Shown in pieces: positions 1-12,800 of a stretch of 64,000 nucleotides of DNA (positions are counted from its first letter, which is position 1; each line of letters starts with the position of its first letter). The DNA lies in the NCBI RefSeq assembly GCF_964204865.1, contig NC_135255.1, positions 13,669,135-13,733,134 on the forward strand, in the 5' to 3' direction. Position numbers and translations under genes: made by a program. Source of the DNA: Styela clava. Taxonomy: Eukaryota; Chordata; Ascidiacea; Stolidobranchia; Styelidae. The notes beneath the pieces were generated by a model, which ran no database searches, was not told where the DNA came from, and was given only the letters and a program-made list of their open reading frames with translations.

Positions 1-11
1 TGTCTGTTGCC

Positions 12-1619
12 ATGCTCCGAAATTTATGTATAGGCCAAAAATTAACTGTAACATCAGTTGCCTGCAGCGTCAGATTTGCTTCTTCAGTAAAAGTAAATGG
101 CCAAGAAATTCCCATTATTCGTTATCCACTTGGACAGCAAAAAAAGTTCATTCAAGCGAAGGATAAGAAGAAAAGAAGGGGTAAACTCATCTGCGTTCCT
201 AAGCCCGGGAAGCTTTTGATTTCAACAGATGACCGAAAACTTAATATGTACACGAATGAGTTTCCGACAAAGTTTGAACCACCAACTCTTGCATCACAAA
301 CATGGACAAGCAGGAATAGTCCAGGAAGATTTTTTGTTATTCACGCAACTAGGAATAATCCTGCAACTGATTATGATGATAAGGATAAAGCAAGTTTTAA
401 CGATTATGGATTGAATACCACTGTTAATGAATCATTACAGAAACTAGGTGTTGAGGCACCAACTCAAATTCAAAACAAGGTCTTACCTATCGTTATGAAT
501 GGTGAAAATGTTATGCTGGCTGCGGAAACTGGCAGTGGAAAGACATACGGATATCTTATTCCAATTATTAACAAAATATTAGAAATTGACAATGAGGATT
601 TTGTCTCTTCTGGACCTACAGCATTAATTTTAACTCCCTCAAAAGAGTTGAGCGCCCAGGTCGTAAAAATGACGAGAGACTTCAACCTTGCAATTAATGT
701 CACTGACTTAGATAATTTTCATTTAATGCGAACAAAAAAACATGTAAATCATGCGGATATCGTGGTTGGGACACCAATTATCATGTTAACGATGTTACGT
801 AATCGTAAACTATCGTTAGATAATATTAATTTCGCTGTTGTTGATGAGTGCGATACTTTACTTGATAAAAGTTTTAGTACATTTACTTGTGCCATACTTG
901 GAAGACTGAATATTAAACATGGTTTGTCAAAACCATTGGTCAGTAGTTCAGATGTTCAATTAATATTATGCAGTGCTACGTTTCCTGATTATGCAGAACA
1001 AGCACTCGAAGATATAGTTTCGTTATCGAACATATCTGCGATTTCAACCGGGTATATGCATCGTATTTCACCCCACGTTACCCATAAATTTCTAAGGGTT
1101 CGAAGCTCTGAAAAATTAGCCACACTTCTCAATATTCTCAACGAATCTAAAGTAAATGAATATTTAACGATGATATTTTGCAATAAAAAAGAAAGTGTAC
1201 ACTGGCTAACAAAAGAACTTATATTTCATGGACTACATGCAGAAATGATTCATAGTGGACTTGATATAAAAAAACGAAAGTCGATCATTCAACAAGTTCG
1301 GGCTGGTAAGGCGAAAATCCTTGTATGTACAGACCTGTCTTCTCGAGGAATTGACACTCAATCGATTCATCATGTTATAAACTTTGAGTTTCCGAATGCT
1401 GCCTCGGATTATGTTCATAGAAGTGGTCGTGTCGGACGAGTGGGACAAAATACCGGTGCCAAAGTTACAAGTTTGATAAGTAAGAGGTGGGAGATTCCAC
1501 TTCTTATGCAGATTGAAGAAGCAGCAAGGAGAAGAGAGAGAATTCAGAATGTAAATGCTAATATCAAGTCTCACCATAAAGACCGATGGAACGAAAAGAA
1601 AGAGGAAGAATTAGAGTAA
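12..1619 (+). CDS. DDX28: DDX28-like mitochondrial DEAD-box RNA helicase
   Basis: Single-exon reading frame of 535 residues. The N-terminus (about 1-25) is basic, Ser/Thr/Ala-rich and without acidic residues, as expected for a mitochondrial presequence. Helicase motifs appear in order: Q-motif region about 129-153, motif I AETGSGKT at 171-178, TPSKEL near 208, VVGTP near 251, motif II at 278-281, SAT at 321-323, CTDLSSRGID from 439, and motif VI HRSGRVGR at 469-476. The C-terminal block (VGRVG, then a wide gap, then IEEAARRR) matches DDX28 better than other DEAD-box families. DDX28 is known as an RNA helicase of mitochondrial granules needed for assembly of the large mitoribosomal subunit. 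Motif II reads DECD rather than DEAD. Like the human gene it has no intron. Two AATAAA signals follow at 1708 and 1751. The ATG lies 12 nt from the window edge, so a more upstream start cannot be excluded. Confidence 0.93.
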   Translation: MLRNLCIGQKLTVTSVACSVRFASSVKVNGQEIPIIRYPLGQQKKFIQAKDKKKRRGKLICVPKPGKLLISTDDRKLNMYTNEFPTKFEPPTLASQTWTSRNSPGRFFVIHATRNNPATDYDDKDKASFNDYGLNTTVNESLQKLGVEAPTQIQNKVLPIVMNGENVMLAAETGSGKTYGYLIPIINKILEIDNEDFVSSGPTALILTPSKELSAQVVKMTRDFNLAINVTDLDNFHLMRTKKHVNHADIVVGTPIIMLTMLRNRKLSLDNINFAVVDECDTLLDKSFSTFTCAILGRLNIKHGLSKPLVSSSDVQLILCSATFPDYAEQALEDIVSLSNISAISTGYMHRISPHVTHKFLRVRSSEKLATLLNILNESKVNEYLTMIFCNKKESVHWLTKELIFHGLHAEMIHSGLDIKKRKSIIQQVRAGKAKILVCTDLSSRGIDTQSIHHVINFEFPNAASDYVHRSGRVGRVGQNTGAKVTSLISKRWEIPLLMQIEEAARRRERIQNVNANIKSHHKDRWNEKKEEELE

Positions 1620-2422
1620 TATGTCATGCTGTTTCTTATTCTTCTATAAGCTACTATTTTATTTTATAATCTTTTGTGTTTTTCATATGTTTTATTGCGT
1701 CTGTGTTAATAAACTTTCAGAAAAAAAGTCTTTCCGAAATGAAGAAAAGTAATAAATGTGTAGTAGTTCAGGTGGAAATAATTTACCAAATTACTATTTA
1801 CTTGAAATATGAATATTAAAAAATGTTGGGATTAAAATAAATACGAATACTACAGACCCTAGTCACCTTTTACGAAAATCATCGATCCAAAATATCAATG
1901 ATTGCTGAAATATTATGTTGCAATTTATTATTGCAATTTCAAATATGATTGTGTTGCCCTAATTATTATCTGTCTCTGGTTTTATCTATCAAAAACGACT
2001 GTCATGTCTTTACCTTGGCGTTAATTACCGGTAGCTACAATTATTTAAAAAAAATTTATTTGTGAAATCACTTTCGTTTACCTATTACTATTGACTTTAT
2101 TTAAATGTTTCTACTGACATCCCTTTGCACTGATTTTTAATGAGAATATGTAGGGTCACATGCACTCACTTTAAAGTATAGGAACTCGCTTTTAATCAAT
2201 GTTACGGACTAACAGTGAACTGCTGAAACCATGCGAATTTTGATATTGCATTGCGCAATAATAAATTAAAGTTGGGGCGTGAACCTGTTCTAGTTCTTAC
2301 TATTTCCACATCTGGTGAAATGCTCACAACTTCGCTTTTGGCAAACACCAATAATAGTGAATTCATTCATAGAATACTCATTATCCCTTTTCATTATTTC
2401 AGACCTTAATTTATGTATAACT
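1620..2422. other. spacer between DDX28 and FKBPL genes
   Basis: AT-rich spacer. It holds the DDX28 polyadenylation signals AATAAA at 1708-1713 and 1751-1756. Near its right end is a pyrimidine-rich run ending in AG at 2402, just before the FKBPL-like start codon. I see no coding or RNA gene. Confidence 0.6.
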
Positions 2423-3223
2423 ATGTTTGAAATTACGAAAACAGTTCTGGAGAAAAGCACTGAGACTGAATATCCTTTGCTGACATCAGAATGTGAACTA
2501 ACCATCAAGGACTTTAGCAGTTTTCCTAATGCCTGCACGGATGAAGACATTTTTAAAAATTTTGGAATAAATGCAAATATTCGGAATGTATTTTCCTGTT
2601 GTCAAGTGAAGTATTATTATTCTGCAATTCTTTGTGAATGTGTGGAAAACATGAAAAGATCTGAAGTATCAGAATTTGATATCAATTTTATGAAAACTGA
2701 CTTCGACAAGCCGAAAAGTTTCAAATTTACACTCACATTGCATTCTATATCATCAGGAAAAGATTTTCATGATTTATCACTTGAAGAAAGGATAAATTTA
2801 TCAGAGAATTGGAAGGTTTCTGGAAATTCCTTATTTGTTGAAGGAAACATTTATATGGCTGGATACTGGTATAGCAGATCATTGAAATCGCTCTTATTAT
2901 GCTGTACCGATGATATGGAAAGTCCCATAAAAGAAAAGTATAAAAAATTAGTTGGTCAATGCCGAATCAATCTAGCAGCAGTACAGTTAAAGAACCATTT
3001 ATATGATCATGTTATTTCAAACTGTTCTCAAGCTTTATATATTGATTCAAAAATGATTAAAGCCTTATACAGAAGAGCTCAAGCCTATTATGCAGAAGGA
3101 AAAATGGAAAATGCAATGAAAGATTTAAAACAAGCTTTAAAAATTGAACCTAAAAATAGTTCTATTCGAAAACTCATTACGCAAATTAGACAGAATACAA
3201 TTGTAACAGCACATGCAGTATAA
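2423..3223 (+). CDS. FKBPL: FKBPL-like TPR co-chaperone
   Basis: Frame of 266 residues counted from the ATG at 2423; the open frame extends upstream to 2315, but a typical 3' splice site (pyrimidine run then AG) ends at 2402, so those 36 codons are probably intron or outron. The N-terminal half (about 1-110) aligns loosely with the degenerate FKBP fold of FKBPL. The C-terminal half has three TPR units (about 128-161, 178-211, 212-245), with the family-like stretches INLAAVQL, IKALYRRAQA and LKQALKIEPKN. FKBPL is known as an Hsp90-binding co-chaperone linked to p21 stability, and it lacks peptidyl-prolyl isomerase activity. No isomerase active-site residues can be recognised here either. Other FKBP/AIP-type TPR proteins are the alternative. 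An AATAAA lies at 3301-3306. Confidence 0.75.
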   Translation: MFEITKTVLEKSTETEYPLLTSECELTIKDFSSFPNACTDEDIFKNFGINANIRNVFSCCQVKYYYSAILCECVENMKRSEVSEFDINFMKTDFDKPKSFKFTLTLHSISSGKDFHDLSLEERINLSENWKVSGNSLFVEGNIYMAGYWYSRSLKSLLLCCTDDMESPIKEKYKKLVGQCRINLAAVQLKNHLYDHVISNCSQALYIDSKMIKALYRRAQAYYAEGKMENAMKDLKQALKIEPKNSSIRKLITQIRQNTIVTAHAV

Positions 3224-3370
3224 TTTTCTTATTATTGTTGCTCGATACCTATGCTTCTGAAAGTATATCATTTACACTAATTTGTTATGCTCACACCCTC
3301 AATAAAAGAAGATGTAGTGTTCATAATAAGGTGTTACGTTTGTTCTATACAATTGTTGAATCCATTAGAT

Positions 3371-3600
3371 CAGTGGCTCCCAACCGGGGGGGTCGGCCCA
3401 GAGCAGTTATTAAAGGGGGCCACAATGCCGGGCGCAAAACTTGATAATGTTATTTCATCAGGTTTTTTATTTATTTTTTTGATTTGGAATCTACTGAAGA
3501 ACATAACACTATAAATACCACTGGATTGATAAACAGGGGGACCATGAGCGTTAAAATCCGCCAGAAGGGAGCCCAGCCCATAAAAGGTTGGAAACCACTG
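3371..3600. mobile_element. hAT-like MITE, CAGTGG ends
   Basis: Starts CAGTGGCTCCCAACC and ends GGTTGGAAACCACTG; the ends are inverted repeats with two or three mismatches. Flanking octamers CATTAGAT and CAATAGCT match at 6 of 8 positions, a decayed hAT-type target duplication. There is no transposase. Confidence 0.72.
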
Positions 3601-3700
3601 CAATAGCTGATGTCATCAACATTTTCATCAGATTTCAAAGCTTATTTTAATTAAAGTGAATTGGAGGTCTGATATAGAATCCAACTTCTTGATTTTATAG

Positions 3701-3909
3701 TGCCACTTTGGTATGCGATCTCGAGTATGTGTGTTTTCACTCATTTTGGTAACTGAATTCTATGAGAATGTTTATATGAGATTGGACATATATAAAAAAT
3801 GGCACCATAATCTGTGTGCCACTTTGATATGCGGTTGATATCATGTTAAGCACGTGGGATCACATACCAAATTAGTTTCATGATGCTGGGATTGCATACC
3901 AATGTGGCA
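3701..3909. mobile_element. inverted-repeat MITE, TGCCAC ends
   Basis: The left end TGCCACTTTGGTATGCGATC is mirrored at the right end by a segment whose reverse complement differs at two positions. An internal copy of the same motif occurs near 3817. The element is short, noncoding and AT-rich, typical of a MITE; I found no clear target duplication. Confidence 0.55.
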
Positions 3910-5391
3910 TCGATTTCTCTTACCACTCGAAATCACAATACCCCCTCAATCAATCTTTTCTACACTAAAATGTATGAAACAACTGATTTATATAGTTTTT
4001 TCATAAATGATTATTCATTGAAATTCATTTCTACTAACTAAATAGTTGAAATTGACAAAAAATGTTTTATTGAAATTAATGAATAAATACTACTTATTCA
4101 AATATATTGAAAGTAGACCCAGAATTTATTTTTGTAATTTGTATCGTTTTGTGGATCAGACAGTTGATGTAGGATTTTGAAATAATAAAAATATCACGTA
4201 TAGAGATCCTCATATTTTGGGAATAGATATAGGCTACAGTCTGTATTGTATGGAAAAAAAGCATATGTGTGTGCTGCATGCTCTATCTCTATACTTTTGG
4301 AAATCAGGATGTTGCAAATACAAAGAGATGTAAAAGCAGACTAGAGCGATGCTACCTTCCATGTCAATAAGGCAAAGGTACCATGATATTAACTGATATA
4401 AATGAATTATAGTCATGGCGTTGAAGCTTTAAAAGCATGTGTTAAATCATGTTGTTAGTGGTTTAAATCCTTATATGTTAGCATTGGTGATTACACCTGC
4501 AGCAACTTCGATTCCCCTTTTTTTTTTAAATCGATAGTACGCCATTGCGCCTAATATATGGATCAAGTAGTGGTTTATTGGTTACACTCAAGACCAGTAC
4601 TATTGTTATAAAAACAAATCATTGTTTTACATTTTCTTGAAATAAAATACAATAATCATAAGAAATGTAAATTTCATTTTGTTTAATAGGTTTTGTACAA
4701 CAACCTTTTCTCCCTTAAAAACTTTGTGTCATTTAGTCAGGTACGCTTTGAGCATGGACAAAACCCCAATCTGAGTAATTTATTCCTGGTATCTCTCGTA
4801 ACTCAGTACGCATTATGGTCTTTATATGGTACATTTCAGTGGCTGACTCCTTTGTTTTGTGTTTTGATGAAAATATGGAAACACTTTTCAAAAAATATTC
4901 CACAGGCAAGATAATTGTTCTAAAAAGCATGCTTACAGTTTAGGATCTTTAAATTTTGAACTAAAAAATGCAGTACTTTTTTACATAAAATAAGATAAAT
5001 GTGTATTTTGCTGTGTTTTTTTTTTCTCAGAGATTGGCTGGGAGGATCCAGATATCGAATTGCAACATTTTTAACTACGTTGTTGGATTCTAATCTAATG
5101 TTTTTCGTCACAATGCAGTAAGTAGTAGTAACTTATTGTTAATATGATATGTGAATGTGCAGTTTGTAATTGTTTACATTATTCGTGATCAATTTTTTCT
5201 CATGGTTTAGCAGTTATATTCACATGTGCTCATCCACATATTCACTGCTACAAGGTTATTAGATGATTCCTAAATATGTATTATGATTATGGAGTTATCA
5301 AAAGTGTTTGCACTTCTAACCACGGTTTCAAACTAAATTTTGTTGATTACAAAACCTTATTCCCTGAGTCACGAATCAAATTGAATCATTG

Positions 5392-5675
5392 GTCACCCAA
5401 GTCTCGAGTCGAGTCAGATAATGAAGCCAAGCTAATCACTGAGTTAGGTCTCACTAGCGGTAAGTTGATGATTGGTTGAGACTGAGTTGTTTCATTTAGA
5501 TGACTTGAGTCTCTTTTATATAAAATGACTCAATCAAGTTTAGTCATAAGTCACCTGAGTCAGATATTGAACTCGAGCAAATCACTGAGTTAAGTCTCAT
5601 AAGCGGTAAGTTGATGATTGATTGAGTCTGAGTTGTTTTATTACATTACTTGAGTCTTATTAATAAAAATGACTC
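5392..5675. repeat. diverged tandem duplication, about 125-140 bp unit
   Basis: Copy 1 is about 5392-5531 and copy 2 about 5550-5675. Both run from GTCACC through ATCACTGAGTTA and GCGGTAAGTTGATGATTG to AAATGACTC. TGAGTCA/TGACTCA heptamers, the AP-1 consensus, recur in and around the copies (near 5363, 5526 and 5555). Confidence 0.7.
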
Positions 5676-6274
5676 CCAACTCGAGTTGTTTCAATACCTC
5701 AATTCTCCCCAACACTGTGAAATATTTTTAACTTTTTAGGCTCAATTTTTACCTACAATGTACAGTTCAAAAGGGAAACATTATTGGGATGATTTTTTTT
5801 CTATTTATCAATAAATATCTAATTCATAATAAATGCCGAATTACTAAAAAGCTTGGTTGGTTATCAGATTATACCCAATTCAACCCAATTATTTCTAAAT
5901 TTATTCAAGAGTGGATTGTCCTATTCACAGTAATATGTTAATTGAAGGTTGGAGTTTTATTGATCAAACAATTCTGGCCTTTGAAATCAGCTGAAACGCA
6001 TGTGTCTAATTTATTTATAAACTTGTATAATTATTTAATATTCATCATGCTAATCTCTGACAACATGTTCAGCCAAAATATGATAATCACATAAGAAGCG
6101 GATTAGGTTTTGTTTTTTCTCCATAGCAGGATAAATTATATAATACACAGAATATGCTCAGAATTAATAAGGTGTTATTATGAGTGATTGTTGTTGACTA
6201 ATGGAAGAACCATTTTAATTTATACAAAGGAGATAAAATGTGAATAATTTTCAACAATTTGTCAAAAATGTGCT

Positions 6275-6289
6275 TCACACACACACACA
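6275..6289. repeat. short CA/AC microsatellite
   Basis: About seven CA units in a row in the spacer upstream of the gephyrin gene. Confidence 0.8.
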
Positions 6290-6825
6290 TAAATGAGCCC
6301 TTTTATTCATGGAGTGGGAAAATATCATCACAGAATTATATTATATTAGTATTTATATTCTAAATCATTATTTAAAAACAGGAATATATATATTATGTGT
6401 CATCATAAATGTTGCAAGAGCTTTGTTTATTATTTTTGCAATAGATAAATTTACTATAGGTATGAGGAGAATACACAACAGATTATCAGCTCTGAAAATT
6501 CGTTAAAAAAATCATTATTATTTGTATACATAATAATGATATGCGACTCGGAAATATTTGCATTGATTGCATGGTATTAAATTCATATATTGAGTTATGC
6601 ATTACCATCAATAAAAAGAAAAAAGGTTTTTTTAATTTATTCTTCCTGGTAACACATTTTTAAAAATTATGAACGTCAGAATGCGAGAAATACAATTTTA
6701 TGCCCAAGGCTATGAGGAGAAAAAATGATAGCTGGTTTTCTAGGTAAACTTAAATTGCTTGCTATTTTTTGGTTGAAATTTTACGCTGGTGGTGATTGAT
6801 CAAAGTACTTTCAGGAAAGTAGCAA

Positions 6826-9800
6826 ATGTCTGCGTTAGGGAAGTTCTCAAAGATTCGAAGACTTAATGGTAACGATGATGTGGAGACTTCTCCCGGAATT
6901 ACCACCGATCCTAATCATACTATTTTTATTGGAGTTTTGACAGGTATATCATGTATTTCGTTACCAATGTTACCATGTTTTTGTTTATGTGTTATATAGT
7001 GAATTGGACAGTATATTTGGTGTTGTAGGAATATTCCAATTAAGGATTGGAAAATGCAGGTACTTGTAAAGCTTAATTTCTGAAATCTCTAAATTTCAGT
7101 GATATTATAAGTTAAAAATCTTTATTGCAATTTTCTCATAAAGTCTGATTTCATTATCAGAATTGTATTTGTACTTTTTCTCTTGTTTTTGATTTTTACT
7201 GAATTTATACCAAAAGCATAGTATTGTAAAGTGTAAACTAATATTTAAAATAACAATATATACGGTAACAATCATATGGTTGGTTACCTTCATGATTTAC
7301 AAAGATGATCTGATTCGTCAATTAAATTGCCTCAAGCCAAAATACAATTCTGATTTAAATCCGAGAGAGTGGTTTGCAAGAAGCCAAAACGTTTCTTCAA
7401 ATTTTTTATTTAAAGATACAAATATGTACAAATTCTATTTAAAACAATGTCACACAACCTTGTCAAAGAAATTGAATAACAACCAATAAACTCAAATCAT
7501 AATATCTACCAAGTGATTCAAAGCACAGTTTTATTTTAGGACTATGAGATTTAGATATTTTTAGTTAAAAGCTTAAATAGGGGATTGGTGTAAAGCAAAT
7601 GGAATAGGATGGATCCATTGCAAAATCAATAGTGAATAAGACATTCGATAATATCAAATAAATTTGGTAAGTTACGGAGTGCTGCAATGAATCTAAATTA
7701 ATTATTGAAGAAATTAAATGCTATGCTTTTGCATTAGGGTTGGTTGGACGGTCCAATAGGTAATATAATTTTGGACTGAACATTTATTATTGGTTACCTA
7801 ATTCGATTCATAAATTACCCTTTCATAAAATGCAATCGTTAGTTTACCAAATTAAACAAATTGACTCGTTTCAATCAGTCGTTTACGTTTTTTTAGAAGT
7901 GCAATATTCCCCCTCATCTCGGTGATAATTTTTCTGCCTAAATAGTTTTGCAATCTAGAATTTTTGCGATTGAATATTGATCTATGTCTATGATATTCGT
8001 GAAATGACCCGAAACTATATTTCCTAATTGAAATAACATGTTCACATTATATTTAAATTGATGATTATATATTTCTTAAAAACACTGAATTACTAATGGT
8101 AAATTTAATTTCATTATACATGATAAATTATTGGTTTTTCTATTGGTCTGCAGAAGGTATCTCGAAGAGGTTGCTAGTATCCAAATGTTCAAATGTGGAA
8201 AACTTCTCTGCAATTCAATTTCCTACTCTAGATTGATGCAGCAGTTATACAACAAGTTTTGACTATGTTAATTAGACCTAAATATGAATAATTTGAATTG
8301 GAAGAAAGTTTTTTTAATCATTTAAATCTGTGGTATTCATAGAAATAATGGGCAATTTGTGCATGACTGGGTGATTCCATAAATTACTCTCTATGATCAT
8401 ACTTCATAAATTTTCCTGTTTCAGTTAGCGACCGATGTGCGAGAGGAGAGAAAACTGATCTGAGTGGACCTTACTTACAACAAATATTACAGGAGTATAC
8501 TGGGTATGTGTTAAAATTATAAACCATTTTTTAATAGAGACCGTAGACAACCAATAGGAATATGATGAATACTTTATATAAGAGTTTGCAAAGGAAGGTT
8601 GCGAGCCCTCAACTGAAAATGGAATAAATGAGTATTGCTAAAAGATTTGCAAGCAAGCACTAGGGATGTCAGTTTCAGAACTTCGAATCGATTGGAATTG
8701 ATGTTGATTCGGAAGGCTTGATTCTATTTAAAAAAGAATTATATAGATAACACACTGCAATTGCACGACACAGCGGCGTTGTCTCGATATCGACCAAGAG
8801 CTTTCATTTTCCTTACGTTTACAACTTTCCAAAGTCGTAACACTCCCAGAGTTGCATTATTTTTTTTATTTTGGTAGCAGGTTTAGAGAGACCAACTGTT
8901 TCGCTCAATTTTGTTTGACTACTAAAAATGTTACCAAGTTTCACAATCACAAATATTCTAATATATAGTTAAACATTTCTTTAAATTATCTAAATAATAT
9001 TTTTATAATTAAACAACATTGCTTCATACCTTCTCAAAAACAAGTCTGCGATGCTTCCATCGTTATCATTTTTTTTTTTTAAATCACGGCGCAAACGGTA
9101 CTAACCAGCGTTTATCATATAGAGGTGTCAATAGATACTGTAATTGTTGGCACGGGACATGAAACAATTCAAGCTAACTCTGTCATGGAAACTCCTGAAA
9201 TTTCATGAAGCAGAATATTTGGCTAGAACAATTCGATTTGTTTTTTCTTTGTTTCTTCTAATTAGCCGTCCTAATACTGTTTTCTATAATTCTAGATTTC
9301 GTTCTGCAATAAAAGTTTACAAAATCCTTCCGGATGAGTCGGACGAAATTGTGGTAAGGAATATATTTTGATAAATCGTCTTGTTATACCGATAAATATA
9401 ATGTACCGATTTTATATTTATATACTAAATGGGTATAAATATATTTATTCCAAAACATGCACAAAATATTGCTTTTTCACAATATTTCGAATTTAATTGA
9501 AAACCCAATTTTAATTTGACTCAAATATGAATGAAATTGGCAAAAGGTTGAAAGACCTTTTTGCAATTTTTTTTTCAATATTATCAGCTTTTGACTAAAA
9601 TGATAGAAAAACACTAAAATATACACGATTCCAGCGTATTTTCATTTTGTTGAAATTATAAAGTTATGATGTCCAGTAGCAGTAAGTAGCAGAGAAATGC
9701 TACATGTTCTTTTCAATATTGAAGAGCTTCATAGTTCTCTCGCTCAATGCAAATTTGCTTTTGGAAAAAATTTAAGTATCAGTGACTTGACAAAGTTGAT

Positions 9801-12800
9801 TCACTGCATGATTAAACACTGTTTCTATTCATTTTCTTTTATTTAGGCAACTCTTGTGGACTGGTCTGATAATCTCAATTTAGAATTGATAATTACTACT
9901 GGAGGAACAGGATTAGGACCAAGAGACATCACCCCAGAAGCAACTGCTGCCGTCATTGAAAGAGAAACTCCTGGATTTACGATTGCAATAATAACAGCAT
10001 CACTTAAAGTAACCACAGATGCAATGGTGACAAGGTACGTTATAGTCATTTTTGGACATGAGGTATATGCATTCTTTACTTACATGTTTTGTGTGGTCCT
10101 GCATACCCTAGGAATTGATGGATAGCATAAGATGTTTCCTTCAAATACTGCACCAGGGAAAGGCACATGGACACTTTCATGTTATAGTTGAAAAATACTT
10201 GCTCAAAGAAGTCTGGCCATGGTCAGTTTGTGCGCATCAGTACTTGAAACCAATTATAACAAAGTATAACTCTTGCCAGTATATTAACAGGCTCAACATA
10301 TTATCACTTGTATAATGATGACAAATATAGTCCTAACGTTAATTTTCTTCTCCTTGTATGTTATGTTTTAAATACAAGATGCATTTATTTATATTTTTAT
10401 TTAGACTGAAGAGTGGAATTAGAGGAAAAACTCTGATCATTAATCTGCCAGGAAGCAAGAAAGCATCATCAGTGAGTGTTACAGTTAATCCTCTTAAAAC
10501 TGTTGAATGTTATTGGCCATAATTATTTTAACACCTTACCAGATTAATTTACTAAATTCTAGACCAACAAAGTTTCACAATTTCTGTGATGCCAGAAACC
10601 GAACAAGACTCAAAACAGCCTACTGTAATATATTAAATGAACTATTGCTTAAATAGAAATGCGTACATTTTTTAATAGGAATGTTTGAAAGTTGTTCTTC
10701 CTGCAATTCCACATGCAATAGAATGTCTGCAAGATGTCAAAGCCAGGATTTGCATTTGTACCTCCGTTGATGATTACCCGTAAGTACTTTTTATACGAGC
10801 AAGATCGCGAGAGCCCAAAACTGGTGAAAAGGTTACTAATATAAGAGATGTAACCTACTAATGCGTAAGATTTAATTTATATATATTTTTTTAATATGTT
10901 AGTAGGTAACAGACATTTTTTTTAAAAGATATTTTTTTCATTCCTTTTCTATAGACAGTAGGTTGACTAGATTCCATAATTATTTACTTTGAGGCCTGAT
11001 GCAGAATCCTAACTGCCAGTATTTTTATTCCTTTTCAGAGACGTTGAGGAAATCAAGAAAAATAGTAACGATGCACATGTGATCAAACCAACAATAGTTA
11101 TTCAAACTAACAGTGGAAGTCTGGAACCTCAAGGGCATTCACAATTCCAATCCCAACATCATGTGGTAAGCAAAGCAAGCATGCAAAACATAGATAACTT
11201 ATATAAATTTTTTATGCAAACTATCGTAAGCAGCTATCGCAGGATGTCCACTTACAGTTACAGCAGAGTTCAGGTTAATTAAGGTAAAAGCCTTCACTTT
11301 ATTAATGCAAGGATGCAAGACTATGATAACCAAATTATTATGTTATTTAAAGATGTGTTAAAATAATATTGCGTTTAATAAATTAATGAGTATTCACAGA
11401 GATGCAAAAAATCAAAGAAAAAGATGATTAAAATGAGTATCATTTTACATACATATCACTGCTGTTCTAATCCAGTGGTTCCCAACATGGGCTTCCATTA
11501 TCTCCAGGAGTCCACAGACAGATTTTGATGGGTTTGTGCGCTTTGAATGTATAGTTTAAAAACGGTCAATGTCACGTCAACAAGTGCTTGGTACTGTGTC
11601 GTGTCTATGCTAGGGGTTTCTGAAATGAACAACTTTAATGATCTTTTGAATTTGAGGTGACTTTTTGTGCACCGATTTCACAGACCATAAGGCGTACTGT
11701 CAATAAATTGCTTAGATTCGATTTTTATTCATACATAAGGCGTGCCGGGCTATAAAATGCAATTGTTTTTAAAGCAATACTGGTACTAGTTTTGAGTGTA
11801 TGCAATAAGCATGAAGTAGCCTACCTAATCCATACGTTGAGCACACCAGTTTACACGGCACATGATCGATTTTTGAGAAAAATAGGATTCAAATTACGCC
11901 TTGGGGTCTGTTAAATACGGTACTTTAATGAAAAACATTGCTTCTAGTGGAGACAACATATATATATAACAGTAAGCGATGGTTTCATTTAATAAAGGGG
12001 TTCGTAGCTTACAAGCATATCATCAAATAGTCCATCGCACTTTAAATTGAAAATCACTGTTTTATTCTGTCATAATATCGGTACTCCCGAAGTATGTGAA
12101 CCAAGATGGCGGTCACCGGAACATAGGATATGTATCAGATTAGGGTTAGGCTATAATTTTATTCCAATTTTAGTTCTATTACGAGTTTGGGGACTAGCCA
12201 AGTGACTAGTATTTGTACTTGGAATATGGCCTAACCTTAACCTGGTACACATACTATGTTTCGGTTTCCGCCATCTTGATTCACATACTTCGGGAGTACC
12301 ATAATATCTACATTATAATTTCCGATGAATTTGTTATTTTAAGATTTAATTGAGATCGGTAATTTTATATTATAGCTCATAAAATCCAAGAAGTTCTTCA
12401 ATTTTTCGTAATCAAGTATATATACATATTTATAAATATACCCACAGGGCATGTGAAACGAGACTGCAGTATTTTGCCTTTTATATAATGTTTTCCGTTA
12501 TGTAACATTATTTTCATTGGCCATTGTCAAACGTGAATATAGACAGGTTATATAATATTCACAATGATTTTTTTCATTGGAAGTTCAAGGAAAAATTATG
12601 TAATAAAACTAAAAATTATTGTTTACAAATTTATTATATCTGTTCGGTCAAATTTTTTCAGTTCATATAAATTTGCTCAAAGCGGGATCGCGAGCTTTCA
12701 ACTAAAAGACAAAAATTACTGCTAGAAAGAGTTGTAAAGACTGGTAATGGATCAAAAACATGGCGTATGCTTATGAGGCTTGCAAACACAGATAGATGTG

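Larger units (their letters stand above)
3224..6825. other. 3.6 kb spacer before the gephyrin gene
   Basis: No gene recognised. It contains two MITE-like inverted-repeat elements (3371-3600 and 3701-3909), a tandem duplication (5392-5675) and a short CA microsatellite (6275-6289). The rest is unique AT-rich sequence. The gephyrin promoter probably lies in the right part, and a splice-acceptor-like tract ends at 6814. Confidence 0.6.
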
